DNA of 64,000 nt from contig NZ_JAERRG010000016.1 of assembly GCF_016741935.1 (NCBI RefSeq), forward strand, positions 124,001-188,000. Direction: 5' to 3'. Below, piece after piece: positions 33,346 through 44,933 of this stretch. Source of the DNA: Streptomyces endocoffeicus (lineage in GTDB: Bacteria; Actinomycetota; Actinomycetes; Streptomycetales; Streptomycetaceae). How positions within the stretch are numbered: the first letter of the stretch is position 1; every line of letters begins with the position of its first letter. A program made the position numbers and the translations under genes. The notes under the pieces were generated by a model. The model saw nothing but the letters and a program-made list of their open reading frames with translations. It was not told the origin of the DNA and made no database searches.

Positions 33346-34217
33346 TGGCCACCCCCGCCACCGAGCCCACGACCGTCGCCGTCATCGGCGCCGCCGGAAA
33401 GATGGGCCTGCGCGTCTCGGCGAACCTGGAGAAGAGCGACTTCCGCGTCCTGTTCGGCGAGAACTCCCCCAAGGGCCAGGAGGTCCTGGCCGAGCTGGGC
33501 CGCGAGGTCATCGACTCCGCCAAGGCGGCGGCCGAGGCGGACGTGGTCATCCTCGCCGTCCCCGACCGCGTCCTCGGCGCGGTGTCCGAGGCGCTGGTGC
33601 CGGTGATGAAGCCCGGCTCGGTCGTCCTCACCCTGGACCCGGCCGCCGCGTACGCGGGCCTGCTCGCCCGGCGCGACGACGTCGCCAACGCCTGTGCGCA
33701 CCCCTGCCACCCGTCGGTCTTCCTGGAGCGCACCACCAAGGAGGAGTGGGCCGACACCTTCGGCGGGATCGCCGCCCCGCAGGAGGTCGTCGCGGCGTTC
33801 GAGTCCGAGGACGCGGCGGCGCGCGAGCTGACCGAGACCGTGATCCGCACGATGTACGCCCCGGTCGTGGACGTCCACTGGGTGACCGTCAAGCAGTTGG
33901 CCGTGCTGGAGCCCACCCTCGTGGAGACCATCGCCTGCATGGTCGGCGCGCTGCTGACCGAGGCCCTGCACGAGACCGTCCACACCGTGGGCGTCCCGGA
34001 GCCCGCCGCCCGCGCGATGCTCCTCGGCCACACCCAGGTCGCCCTCGCCAACACCCTCAAGGGCGACAACCCGTTCTCCGACGCCTGCCTGATCGCGATG
34101 GACTACGGACGGGAGTCGATCGTGCGGGACGACTGGAAGAAGGTGTTCCAGGACGACGAGCTCGACAAGGTCATCACGCGGATGCTCAAGATCAAGGAAA
34201 TCCGCCGCGCGGCGTGA
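33345..34217 (+). CDS. apnO: NAD-dependent dehydrogenase with PGDH_C domain, probable D-apionate oxidoisomerase
   Basis: The 290-residue protein has an N-terminal Rossmann fold (AVIGAAGKMGLRVSANLE, then VVILAVPDRVLG) and a C-terminal helical domain of the phosphogluconate-dehydrogenase C type (VHWVTVKQLAVLEPTLVET, MLLGHTQVALAN). ApnO enzymes oxidise and rearrange D-apionate to 3-oxo-isoapionate and have this two-domain form. With the preceding genes the route apionate, 3-oxo-isoapionate, L-erythrulose, L-erythrulose 1-P, D-erythrulose 4-P, D-erythrose 4-P is complete. It ends the operon before a strong hairpin. Confidence 0.7.
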   Translation: MATPATEPTTVAVIGAAGKMGLRVSANLEKSDFRVLFGENSPKGQEVLAELGREVIDSAKAAAEADVVILAVPDRVLGAVSEALVPVMKPGSVVLTLDPAAAYAGLLARRDDVANACAHPCHPSVFLERTTKEEWADTFGGIAAPQEVVAAFESEDAAARELTETVIRTMYAPVVDVHWVTVKQLAVLEPTLVETIACMVGALLTEALHETVHTVGVPEPAARAMLLGHTQVALANTLKGDNPFSDACLIAMDYGRESIVRDDWKKVFQDDELDKVITRMLKIKEIRRAA

Positions 34218-34249
34218 CACCGCGCTGTGCGCTGTGCGGTACGCGGTTA

Positions 34250-34297
34250 CGCCCCCGGCCCGGTGCGCTCACGGGGGAGCGCACCGGGCCGGGGGCG
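34250..34297. terminator. long perfect hairpin, 21-bp stem
   Basis: CGCCCCCGGCCCGGTGCGCTC (34250-34270, split here for clarity) pairs perfectly with its complement at 34277-34297 around a 6-nt loop. It ends the apionate operon before mfd. Its core differs from the 19261 hairpin only in one or two loop-proximal bases. Confidence 0.85.
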
Positions 34298-34407
34298 TCA
34301 TCACACGGCGCGGGTTGTCGGCGGGTGGCCGTACTCTGGAAGACCCCCGGCCCGTGACACGTGTCGGGTCGTTCGCGTTGTCCGCCTCCGGGATGGAATA
34401 CCCCTTT

Positions 34408-37977
<3,570 letters not shown>

Positions 37978-38023
37978 GGGTGATCCTGGGGGCGTGACGA
38001 CGGCGCTGGGGACGCCATCGGGC

Positions 38024-38368
38024 TCAGGCGATGCGGATCTGTTGATCGTCGACTTCGAGCACCAGGGTCAGCCGCGCCCCCAGCGCCTGCGCATAGGCGC
38101 GCATCGCCGTGAGATCCACCGACTTGCCCTGCTCCAGCTGGGAGACGCGGGCTTGGGTGATGCCGAGCTGGGCGGCGGCCTGCTGCTGGGTGAGACCCCG
38201 CTCCCTCCGCAGCCGCCGCAGGTGATGGCCCAGGAGGTGGGCCTCCTGCCGCAGGCGTGCGGCCTCCTTCCGCGCCGCCCACTCCGCCTCGCCCACCTCG
38301 GGGTGGGCCTCGCGGCGGACCCGCTCGCCGCTCCTCTTGACCTCGTCCCACGAGGTGAAACCGTTCAT
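38024..38368 (-). CDS. XRE-family antitoxin (HigA-like)
   Basis: The 114-residue protein has a basic N-terminal helical region and a C-terminal helix-turn-helix: LRRLRRERGLTQQQAAAQLGITQARVSQLEQGKSVDLTAMRAYAQAL. It ends in a short beta-type tail (LTLVLEVDDQQIRIA), as in HigA antitoxins of the HigB-first class. Its ATG overlaps the toxin stop by 4 nt, so the toxin gene comes first and the antitoxin is coupled to it. It should neutralise the toxin and autorepress the pair. Confidence 0.8.
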   Translation of the reverse strand: MNGFTSWDEVKRSGERVRREAHPEVGEAEWAARKEAARLRQEAHLLGHHLRRLRRERGLTQQQAAAQLGITQARVSQLEQGKSVDLTAMRAYAQALGARLTLVLEVDDQQIRIA

Positions 38369-38736
38369 TCCGCCGCCTTCTCCTTGTGGTCGAGGTACTG
38401 CCGGTAGCGCTCCTCGGCGAGTGGGACGGCGGTGTCGTACCAGCGCCGCCAGTTGCCCGCCTTGTCGCCCGCCACGAGGAGGATGCACTCCCGGTCGGGG
38501 TCGAAGACGAAGAGGATGCGGATTTCGGTCCGGCCCGCCGAGCCCGGGCGTAACTCCTTGAGGTTCTTCATCGAGCTGCCGTGGATCACATCGGCCATGG
38601 GACGACCGAGGCTCGGTCCTATGGCCGCCAGCAGCTCGATGGCCTGCTCCACCGAGTCGGCCGAATGCGGATCGTGAGCACATAGGGCGAGGAACCAGTC
38701 GGCCACCTCGTCATGGATGTTGATTGACCACGTCAC
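38365..38736 (-). CDS. RelE/HigB-superfamily toxin (Gp49-like)
   Basis: The 123-residue protein matches Gp49/HigB-like mRNA interferases: DEVADWFLALC, then a helical segment with LGRPMADVIHGSSMKNLKELRPGSAGRTEIRILFVFDPDRECILLVAGDK, and a C-terminal WYDTAVPLAEERYRQYL. The LKELRP and RILFVFD strands carry the basic residues typical of the fold. The GTG at 38736 gives MTWSINIH. It is expected to cleave ribosome-bound mRNA when free of its antitoxin, by family analogy. Confidence 0.8.
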   Translation of the reverse strand: MTWSINIHDEVADWFLALCAHDPHSADSVEQAIELLAAIGPSLGRPMADVIHGSSMKNLKELRPGSAGRTEIRILFVFDPDRECILLVAGDKAGNWRRWYDTAVPLAEERYRQYLDHKEKAAE

Positions 38737-39159
38737 GAGCGAGTATAAGCAGTTGCTTGTAGAAGCGCACCCTTGTAAAGCCAGCTCATTCCCTCGAATG
38801 GGTGGGCCTGTCCGCGCCGGTTTCCACGGGGACAGGGGCGGGCCGCGCGCGCGACACCCCCGTCGTCGCGCGGCGGCCGGCCCCGGCTCATGAGCCCGGC
38901 GGGGTGGCCGGGTGCGGTGCCGTGCGGGTGGGGGGATGCGCCCTCGGCCCTCGGCTCTCGGCGAGAGGCGGGGTTCGGCGCGGCCCGTCGTGGCTTGTCC
39001 AGGACAATAGGCGCCCGCGGCACCCACGGCGAGGAACGATGTGCACAGTGAGCACCCCGAGCGGTTCCCCTTCGAACGGTGAACGCACTGGTGAACGGTG
39101 AGTACGGCGGCGAACGGTGGGCGCGCCCGAGGGCGACCCCGGTGCGCGGTCGCCCCGTT
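38737..39159. other. intergenic region between TA pair and PucR gene, with three GAACGGTG iterons
   Basis: No convincing gene is visible. The part next to 38737 is AT-richer and likely holds the toxin-antitoxin promoter. GAACGGTG occurs at 39074, 39093 and 39112, exactly 19 bp apart, suggesting a direct-repeat binding site. Short frames such as that from the ATG at 39039 lack support. Confidence 0.5.
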
Positions 39160-40713
39160 TCAGAGCGAGCCCAGAGCTCGCATCGCGAGCCATAGTTCGT
39201 ACTTCGCGCTCGGCGCGGTCAGCAGGGAGCGACCCAGGACGTCCTCCGCCCTGGTCAGGCGCTTGCGGGCGCCCGGGAGGGAGATGCCCAGGGCGGTGGC
39301 CGCGGCGGGCAGGCGGGCGTCGGCGCGCAGCCAGGTGCGTATGGTCTCCAGCCCGGCCGTCGGACCGGCCTGCTCCAGGGGGCGCAGCTGGGCCCGGGCC
39401 CAGGTCCCGGCGGCGGGGGTGCCCAGCACCGCGTCCAGCGTGGCGGTGTGCCCCGGTGGGGCCTGGGCGCGGGCCGCCGCGGCCTGGGGCGCGGTGTGCA
39501 GCCGCAGCGCCAGCCAGGCGGCCGACTGCGCGGGCAGGCTGCGGCTGATCTCCACGCCCAGCAGCTCGTCCAGATGGCGCATCCGCGCCGCGAGGGTATT
39601 GCGGTGGATCTTCAGATGGCGGCTGGCCGCCCCGCCGAAGCTCAGCCACGACCCGAGCGTGCCCAGCAGCTCCTGCGGGCCCGGGTCGGCGCGGCGTGCC
39701 GGGGCGTACCGAAGACAGGGCGCCAGGAGCTCGCTCGCCCACACATAGCCCTCCGGGCCCGCCAGGACGGTCACATCCACATCGCCGCCGAAGCCCGCAC
39801 GGCGCTCGGGCGCGCTACGGGCCACCGCCAGCGCGTGGATGGCCTGCTCATACGCGGTCGGCGTGTCCCGCAGCGCGACCGCCGCGCTCACCCCGACCCG
39901 GCATTCGGGCACCAGCCGGACGATCAGCAGGTCCAGTGGTGCCGGGCCGCCCCGCGGGTCACCGCTGATCGGGCCCGGCTCGGGCGGTACGAGCGCGAGG
40001 ACGTGGTTCGGGCGCACCGGACACGGCACGATCCACGCCCCGCCCCCCGCCTCGCGATCGATCCGCCGGATAATCTCGCGCCGCCGCGCGTGCGGGCACT
40101 CGATCACATACATCCGGACCACCGCGGGCAGCGCCGGCCGCAGCGCCCCGGCGATCCGCTGCGCGGCGGGCACGCTGCCCACCATCAGCAGATGCAGCAC
40201 CGCCTCCCGGCTGTGCTCCTCGGCCGACTCGATCCGCCGCCGCGCCCGCTCGGACTGCTCCAGCCGCCAGCACAGGGCGAGGGTGCGGGCGGCGTCGGCG
40301 AGCAGCGTTCCGCAGTGCGGATCGTCCGGCCCCACGACGGCGAGATACGTCCTCGGGCCGGTGTCGAGCGCGATCAGATGCACCGGGGGCCCTTCGCCCC
40401 CGCCCAGCACGGCGGACGCCGCCCCGCGCCGGTGCAGCTCGACGGCGGCGCCGACTGCGGCGTCGGCGGCGAGCCGCGCCACCGCCGGGTCGTGCTCCCC
40501 GCCCGGCCCGGCCAGCACCCGTCCCGAGTCCCCGACCAGCACGGCCGGGCCCCCGGTCCGCCGGGCCAGCCAGCCGAGCATCTCCCGTACCGCCCCGCGC
40601 CGGGTGGCCAGCCGGGCGAGGGCGAGAACGTCATCGGCGCGGTCGGCGCGGTCGGCTCGGTCAGCTCGGTCGGCGCGCTCGTCGGAGGGCGGGGTGTGCA
40701 TGAAACAGCACAT
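39160..40713 (-). CDS. PucR-family (CdaR-type) transcriptional regulator
   Basis: The 517-residue protein has an ADR-repeat N-terminus, a long sensory region (about 30-290), a GGDEF-like CdaR segment (VGVSAAVALRDTPTAYEQAIHALAVAR), and two helix-turn-helix-like stretches. The first is SRHLKIHRNTLAARMRHLDELLGVEI. The second is the C-terminal HTH_30-type ADARLPAAATALGISLPGARKRL. PucR-type proteins activate purine, sugar-acid or amino-acid use genes; no target is evident nearby. Starts at 40713 and 40701 are both possible. The ADR repeat is encoded by near-identical 9-bp units at about 40635-40680. Confidence 0.82.
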   Translation of the reverse strand: MCCFMHTPPSDERADRADRADRADRADDVLALARLATRRGAVREMLGWLARRTGGPAVLVGDSGRVLAGPGGEHDPAVARLAADAAVGAAVELHRRGAASAVLGGGEGPPVHLIALDTGPRTYLAVVGPDDPHCGTLLADAARTLALCWRLEQSERARRRIESAEEHSREAVLHLLMVGSVPAAQRIAGALRPALPAVVRMYVIECPHARRREIIRRIDREAGGGAWIVPCPVRPNHVLALVPPEPGPISGDPRGGPAPLDLLIVRLVPECRVGVSAAVALRDTPTAYEQAIHALAVARSAPERRAGFGGDVDVTVLAGPEGYVWASELLAPCLRYAPARRADPGPQELLGTLGSWLSFGGAASRHLKIHRNTLAARMRHLDELLGVEISRSLPAQSAAWLALRLHTAPQAAAARAQAPPGHTATLDAVLGTPAAGTWARAQLRPLEQAGPTAGLETIRTWLRADARLPAAATALGISLPGARKRLTRAEDVLGRSLLTAPSAKYELWLAMRALGSL

Positions 40714-40814
40714 TAGTTCTGATCGCCTGGGTTTCGGAAAGGGCCCGGCCCAGCCTGTGGAAAACCTGTGGATACGGCGGAGCCCACTGGGAGGGAGGCG
40801 GCTAGGCTCCCCCG

Positions 40815-41327
40815 GTGTCCACCGTCATAGCCGCCATGATCACCGCAGTCGTCGGCATCCTCGGCACCCTCTTCGCACCCCTCCTCCAGCAGCGCATGAC
40901 GGCACGCCAGCGGGGAGAGGAAGCACTCACCGAGGACCGGCGGCGCCGCTTCGAGGAGCGCCGGGCCGCCTACACCGCGATGAACCGCGCCTCCCGTCAG
41001 TTCCACACCCTCCTCAAGGACGCGCTGCACCGGATCCGCGACGACGTGTACGCGGACGAGGACCGCGTCCGGCTCGAGGAGGCCCGCCGCGACTACCGGG
41101 ACCGTTACGCCGAGGCGCAGATGATCGTCCCCGAACGGGTCCTGGAAGCGTCCCGCGACCTCAATACGGTGCTCGCCGGTATCGACGCGATGGCCAAACG
41201 GATCGACCGCGGCCTGCAGTACGACGGCGAGACGGCGGCGGACGCGCTGCAGGAGCTGAAGGAGGCCGAGCCCCGGCTGTCGGCGATGCGCCGGATCATG
41301 CGGGAGGACCTGGGCATCTTCGACTGA
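40815..41327 (+). CDS. hypothetical membrane-anchored coiled-coil protein
   Basis: The 170-residue protein starts with a hydrophobic anchor (VIAAMITAVVGILGTLFAPLL, residues about 4-24). A highly charged Arg/Glu-rich helix bundle follows (QRMTARQRGEEALTEDRRRRFEERRAAY, later LQELKEAEPRLSAMRRIMREDL). This suggests a single-pass inner-membrane protein with a cytoplasmic coiled coil. The GTG at 40815 is the only sensible start. I recognise no family function. It is divergent from the PucR gene. Confidence 0.7.
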   Translation: MSTVIAAMITAVVGILGTLFAPLLQQRMTARQRGEEALTEDRRRRFEERRAAYTAMNRASRQFHTLLKDALHRIRDDVYADEDRVRLEEARRDYRDRYAEAQMIVPERVLEASRDLNTVLAGIDAMAKRIDRGLQYDGETAADALQELKEAEPRLSAMRRIMREDLGIFD

Positions 41328-41454
41328 GGCCCGGGGCCGCGCTCCTGACCCCGGGGGTGGCCGCCGCCATGACCTCGGGGGTAATCGACGCTCCCGGCGG
41401 GGCGCGGCAGGCTGATCCGTGTCCGCCGATCTGCCTGGAGCACTTGGAGGAGCC

Positions 41455-41817
41455 ATGCCCGCCGCCTACGCGCTCGCGCATCTGCACGGCCGCAGTCCGC
41501 ACCCCGACGTCATCGAGTACCTGGAGCGGATCCAGGCCACCCTCGACCCCTTCCACGGCCGGTTCCTCATCCACGGCGACACGCTGGAGGTGGTCGAGGG
41601 GGAGTGGCCGGGCAGTGTGGTGCTGATCGAGTTCCCGGGCGGGATGGCGGACGCCCGCGAGTGGTACGCGTCGCCCGCCTATCAGGACATCCTGGCGCTG
41701 CGCACCGACCATATCGAGGGCGATGTGATCCTGGCCGATGGCGTCGGCCCCGGCTACGACCCACTGGAGCGAGCCGAGAAACTGCGTTCCGCGGACCCCA
41801 GCGGGTACGCCCGCTGA
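41455..41817 (+). CDS. DUF1330-family protein
   Basis: The 120-residue protein has a dimeric alpha/beta ferredoxin-like pattern: YALAHLHGRSPHPDVIEYLERIQATLDPFHGRFLIHG, DTLEVVEGEWPGSVVLIEFPG, then AREWYASPAYQDILALRTDH. This is the DUF1330 signature of small monooxygenase-like folds with unknown function. GGAGGAGCC precedes the ATG at 41455. It stands alone downstream of the hypothetical membrane protein. Confidence 0.82.
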   Translation: MPAAYALAHLHGRSPHPDVIEYLERIQATLDPFHGRFLIHGDTLEVVEGEWPGSVVLIEFPGGMADAREWYASPAYQDILALRTDHIEGDVILADGVGPGYDPLERAEKLRSADPSGYAR

Positions 41818-41841
41818 GCGCTCCGCTGGAAGTGCCCTGAC

Positions 41842-41903
41842 CTGCCGCCGATCGTCTGCGGCGCCGTCGTGGCTGATCGCGCGGTTCCCCGCGCCCCTTC
41901 AAG
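41842..41903. repeat. dispersed intergenic repeat, copy 2
   Basis: Bases 41842-41882 match 6937-6977 at 36 of 41 positions, including GGCGCCGTCGTGGCTG, followed by CCCCGCGCCCCTTCAAGG. It lies between convergent genes, as copy 1 does. Confidence 0.7.
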
Positions 41904-41932
41904 GCGGTACGTCCGCCCGATCTGTACGCCTG

Positions 41933-43798
41933 TCACCGCCCCACCGCGTAGCCCTGTGCGCCGCGCGGGTTGGCGGCGGCGAGCAGGACGCCTGTCTCCG
42001 GGTCGCGGGCGACCGCGCACAGGCGGCCCTCCGACCAGGGGTCGCCGACCATCACATCGTGGCCGCGGCGGCGGAGTTCCGTGATGGCCGGTTCGCCGAT
42101 GCGGGACTCGACGACCACCCGGCCCGCCGTCATCGCCCGGGGGTGGAAGGAACCGGGGAAGGACTCCTGGTGCCAGTTGGGGGCGTCGATGGCGCCTTGC
42201 AGGTCCAGGCCGGAGCGGACCGGCGCCCGTAGCGCGACGCCGAGGAAGAAGTGCGTGCTCCACTGGTCCTGCTGGTCGCCGCCGGGAGTGCCGAAGGCCA
42301 TGACGGGGGTGTCGTCGCGCAGCGCGAGCGACGGGGTGAGTGTGGTGCGGGGGCGGCGGCCGGGGGTGAGGGAGTTGGGCAGGCCGGGGTCCAGCCAGGT
42401 CATCTGGAGCCGGGTGCCGAGCGGGAAACCCAGCGCGGGGATGACGGGGTTGGACTGCAGCCAGCCGCCGCTGGGCGTGGCCGCGACCATGTTGCCCCAG
42501 CGGTCCACCACGTCGAGGTGGCAGGTGTCGCCCCGGGTCACCCCGTCCCGGTCGACGGCCGCTTCGCCGTGCGCCCGGCCCCCCGACCCCAGGCCCGAGT
42601 CCGGCCCGCCGACCGTCGGCTCCCCGCCACCCGGCCCGGCGGCCGGTCCGTCCGCCCCGGACGCGGCGCGGGCCACCGCGGCCCGCGCCTGCTTGCTCAG
42701 CCGTGGCGCAAGGCCTCCGGGGTGCCCGGGGCGCAGCTCGTACGAGGCCTGTTCGCCGATCAGTGCCCGCCGCTCGTCGTTGTACGGACGCGAGAGCAGC
42801 TCCGTCAGCGGAACGTCGGCGGCGTCCCCGTACCACGCCTCGCGGTCGGCCATGGCCAGCTTGCCGCCCTCGATCAGGAGGTGCAGGAAGTCGGGCGTGC
42901 CCAGGTCGGCCTCGCTCAGCGCGTACGGCAGCAGGGCGAGTTGCTGGAGCAGCACCGGCCCCTGGCTCCAGGGCCCGGCCTTGCACACGGTCCAGCCGTT
43001 CCAGAAGTGGCGGACCGGCGGCTCGTACGTGGCCTCGAAGGCGGCCAGGTCGTCCCCGGTCATGGTCCCGGCGTTGCGGTGCCCGGACGAGTCCATCGCG
43101 GGCCGGGCCGCCGCGTCCGCCAGCTCCGCCGCGATGAAGCCCTCGCGCCAGACCCGGCGGGCCGCCTCGATCTGGGCCTCGCGCCCGGGGCCCGCCGCCT
43201 CCGCCTCGGCGACCAGCCGCCGCCAGGTGGCGGCCAGCGCGGGGTTGGTGAGCAGCCGCCCGGCGGCGGGGGACGTCCCGTCCGGCAGATACAGCTCGGC
43301 CGAGGTCGTCCACTCGGTCTCGAACAGCTCCCGCACCGTCTCGACCGTCTCCCCGATCCGCTCGACCGCCGGATGGCCGTGCTCGGCGTAGCCGATCGCG
43401 TACCGCAGCACCTCGGCGAGCCGTTTCGTACCGTGGTCGCGCAGCAGCACCATCCAGGCGTCGAACGCACCGGGCACCGCCGCCGCGAGCGGGCCGGTGC
43501 CGGGGACGAGGTCGAGGCCGAGCGCGGTGTAGTGGTCGATGGTGGCCCCGGCGGGGGCCGGGCCCTGGCCGCACAGCACGGTGGGTTCGCCGTCCGCCGG
43601 GGCGAGGATGATCGGCACCTCACCGGCGGGTCCGTTCAGATGCGGCTCGACCACATGCAGGACGAACCCGGCGGCCACGGCCGCGTCGAAGGCGTTGCCG
43701 CCGTCCTCCAGGACGGCCATGGCGGACTGCGAGGCCAGCCAGTGGGTGGAGGACACCATGCCATGGGTGCCCTGAAGGGTGGGCCGGGTGGTGAACAT
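41933..43798 (-). CDS. gamma-glutamyltransferase (GGT) family Ntn-hydrolase
   Basis: The 621-residue protein follows the GGT plan. The N-terminal GMVSSTHWLASQSAMAVLEDGGNAFDAAVAAGF leads the large chain. The autocatalytic nucleophile Thr is at about residue 425 in GDTCHLDVVD. The small chain contains ATPSGGWLQSNP and GTPGGDQQDQW. A Gly/Ala-rich segment just before the cleavage site is unusually long. No signal peptide is evident, as in the cytoplasmic-looking actinobacterial members. It lies just downstream of, and in line with, an oligopeptide ABC transporter, suggesting processing of imported gamma-glutamyl or similar peptides. Confidence 0.9.
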   Translation of the reverse strand: MFTTRPTLQGTHGMVSSTHWLASQSAMAVLEDGGNAFDAAVAAGFVLHVVEPHLNGPAGEVPIILAPADGEPTVLCGQGPAPAGATIDHYTALGLDLVPGTGPLAAAVPGAFDAWMVLLRDHGTKRLAEVLRYAIGYAEHGHPAVERIGETVETVRELFETEWTTSAELYLPDGTSPAAGRLLTNPALAATWRRLVAEAEAAGPGREAQIEAARRVWREGFIAAELADAAARPAMDSSGHRNAGTMTGDDLAAFEATYEPPVRHFWNGWTVCKAGPWSQGPVLLQQLALLPYALSEADLGTPDFLHLLIEGGKLAMADREAWYGDAADVPLTELLSRPYNDERRALIGEQASYELRPGHPGGLAPRLSKQARAAVARAASGADGPAAGPGGGEPTVGGPDSGLGSGGRAHGEAAVDRDGVTRGDTCHLDVVDRWGNMVAATPSGGWLQSNPVIPALGFPLGTRLQMTWLDPGLPNSLTPGRRPRTTLTPSLALRDDTPVMAFGTPGGDQQDQWSTHFFLGVALRAPVRSGLDLQGAIDAPNWHQESFPGSFHPRAMTAGRVVVESRIGEPAITELRRRGHDVMVGDPWSEGRLCAVARDPETGVLLAAANPRGAQGYAVGR

Positions 43799-43820
43799 GT
43801 CGGCAGGCTCCTGGTCTCGT

Positions 43821-43886
43821 ACGGGTGCGGGTGCGGGTGCGGGTGCGGGTACGGGTGCGGGTGCGGGTGCGGGCGCGGGTACGGGC
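43821..43886. repeat. GGGTGC hexanucleotide tandem repeat
   Basis: About eleven copies of GGGTGC, with variants GGGTAC and GGGCGC, fill most of the 106-nt gap between the OppF stop and the GGT start. The spacing could change by slippage. Confidence 0.85.
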
Positions 43887-43904
43887 GTGCGGACGTGCGG
43901 GCGG

Positions 43905-44933
43905 TCAGATGGTGGCGGCGTCGGGCGCGGTGCCGTCGTCCGCCACCAGATGGCAGGAGACCTGGCGACGGCCGCCGCCCTCCGCGAGCCGCCGCAGCAC
44001 GGGCGGCTCGGCGCGGCAGCGGTCGACGGCGAGTGGGCAGCGGGTGTGGAAGCGGCAGCCGCTCGGCGGATCCAGCGGGCTGGGCAGCTCCCCGCTGAGC
44101 ACGATCCGGGCGCGCGACCGCTGCGCGGCCGGGTCCGGCACCGGGGCCGCGGACAGCAGCGCCTGGGTGTACGGATGCTTGGGGTCGGCGAACAGCTCGG
44201 CGGCCGGGGCCTGTTCCACCAGCTGCCCCAGATGCATCACGGCGATCCGGTCGGCGAGGTACTCGACGGCGGCCAGGTCATGGGTGATGAACAGACAGCC
44301 GAACCGCCGTTCCCGCTGGAGGTCCGCCAGCAGGTTGAGCACGGACGCCTGGACGGAGACGTCCAGTGCCGATGTCGGCTCGTCGGCCACCAGCAGCTGG
44401 GGATCGACCGACAGCGCGCGGGCGATGGAGACCCGCTGCCGCTGTCCGCCGGAGAGCTCATGGGGCCGCCGCCGCGCCAGTTCGGGCCGCAGCCCCACCT
44501 GGGCCAGCAGCGCGGCGACCCGGTCGCGCAGGGCGTCGCCGGACGCCAGGCGGTGCAGCCGCAGCGGCTGGCCGACGATGGCGCCCACGGTCATCCGGGG
44601 GTCGAGCGAGGAGGACGGGTCCTGGAACACCAGGTGGAAGTCCTTGCGCAGCGGACGCAGCGCCCGCTTCGACAGCCGGGTCACGTCGCGGCCGTTGATC
44701 GTCACCTGGCCCGCGGTCGGCCGGTCCAGCCGTACGGCGCACCGCCCCACCGTGGACTTGCCGCTGCCGGACTCCCCGACCAGGCCGACGATCTCGCCCC
44801 GGCCGATGCCGAGGCTGACCCCGTCGACCGCCCTGACGGTGCCGGCGGGGCCGGTGAAGTGGCGGACCAGGCCGTTGATGTCGAGCACGGCGTCATCCCG
44901 CGACGCCTCCGCGGGCGCGACGGCGGCGGTCAT
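43905..44933 (-). CDS. oligopeptide ABC transporter ATP-binding protein (OppF/DppF type)
   Basis: The 342-residue ATPase has Walker A GESGSGKSTVG, Q loop FQDPSSSLDPRMTVG, signature LSGGQRQR, Walker B LLVADEPTSALDVS, and the C-terminal oligopeptide-family extension with CRFHTRCPLAVDRC. These mark OppF/DppF. It is the last transporter gene and its start overlaps the stop of oppD by 4 nt. It should energise peptide or nickel-type import with OppD. Confidence 0.92.
   Translation of the reverse strand: MTAAVAPAEASRDDAVLDINGLVRHFTGPAGTVRAVDGVSLGIGRGEIVGLVGESGSGKSTVGRCAVRLDRPTAGQVTINGRDVTRLSKRALRPLRKDFHLVFQDPSSSLDPRMTVGAIVGQPLRLHRLASGDALRDRVAALLAQVGLRPELARRRPHELSGGQRQRVSIARALSVDPQLLVADEPTSALDVSVQASVLNLLADLQRERRFGCLFITHDLAAVEYLADRIAVMHLGQLVEQAPAAELFADPKHPYTQALLSAAPVPDPAAQRSRARIVLSGELPSPLDPPSGCRFHTRCPLAVDRCRAEPPVLRRLAEGGGRRQVSCHLVADDGTAPDAATI

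Noticed and set aside
38802..39101. 99-residue frame in the gap before the PucR gene
   Set aside because: No ribosome binding site, no domain pattern, and Arg/Gly-rich composition typical of chance frames.
43821..43886. Possible CRISPR or regulatory array at the GGGTGC repeats
   Set aside because: The repeats are contiguous hexanucleotides without unique spacers and no cas genes are present.
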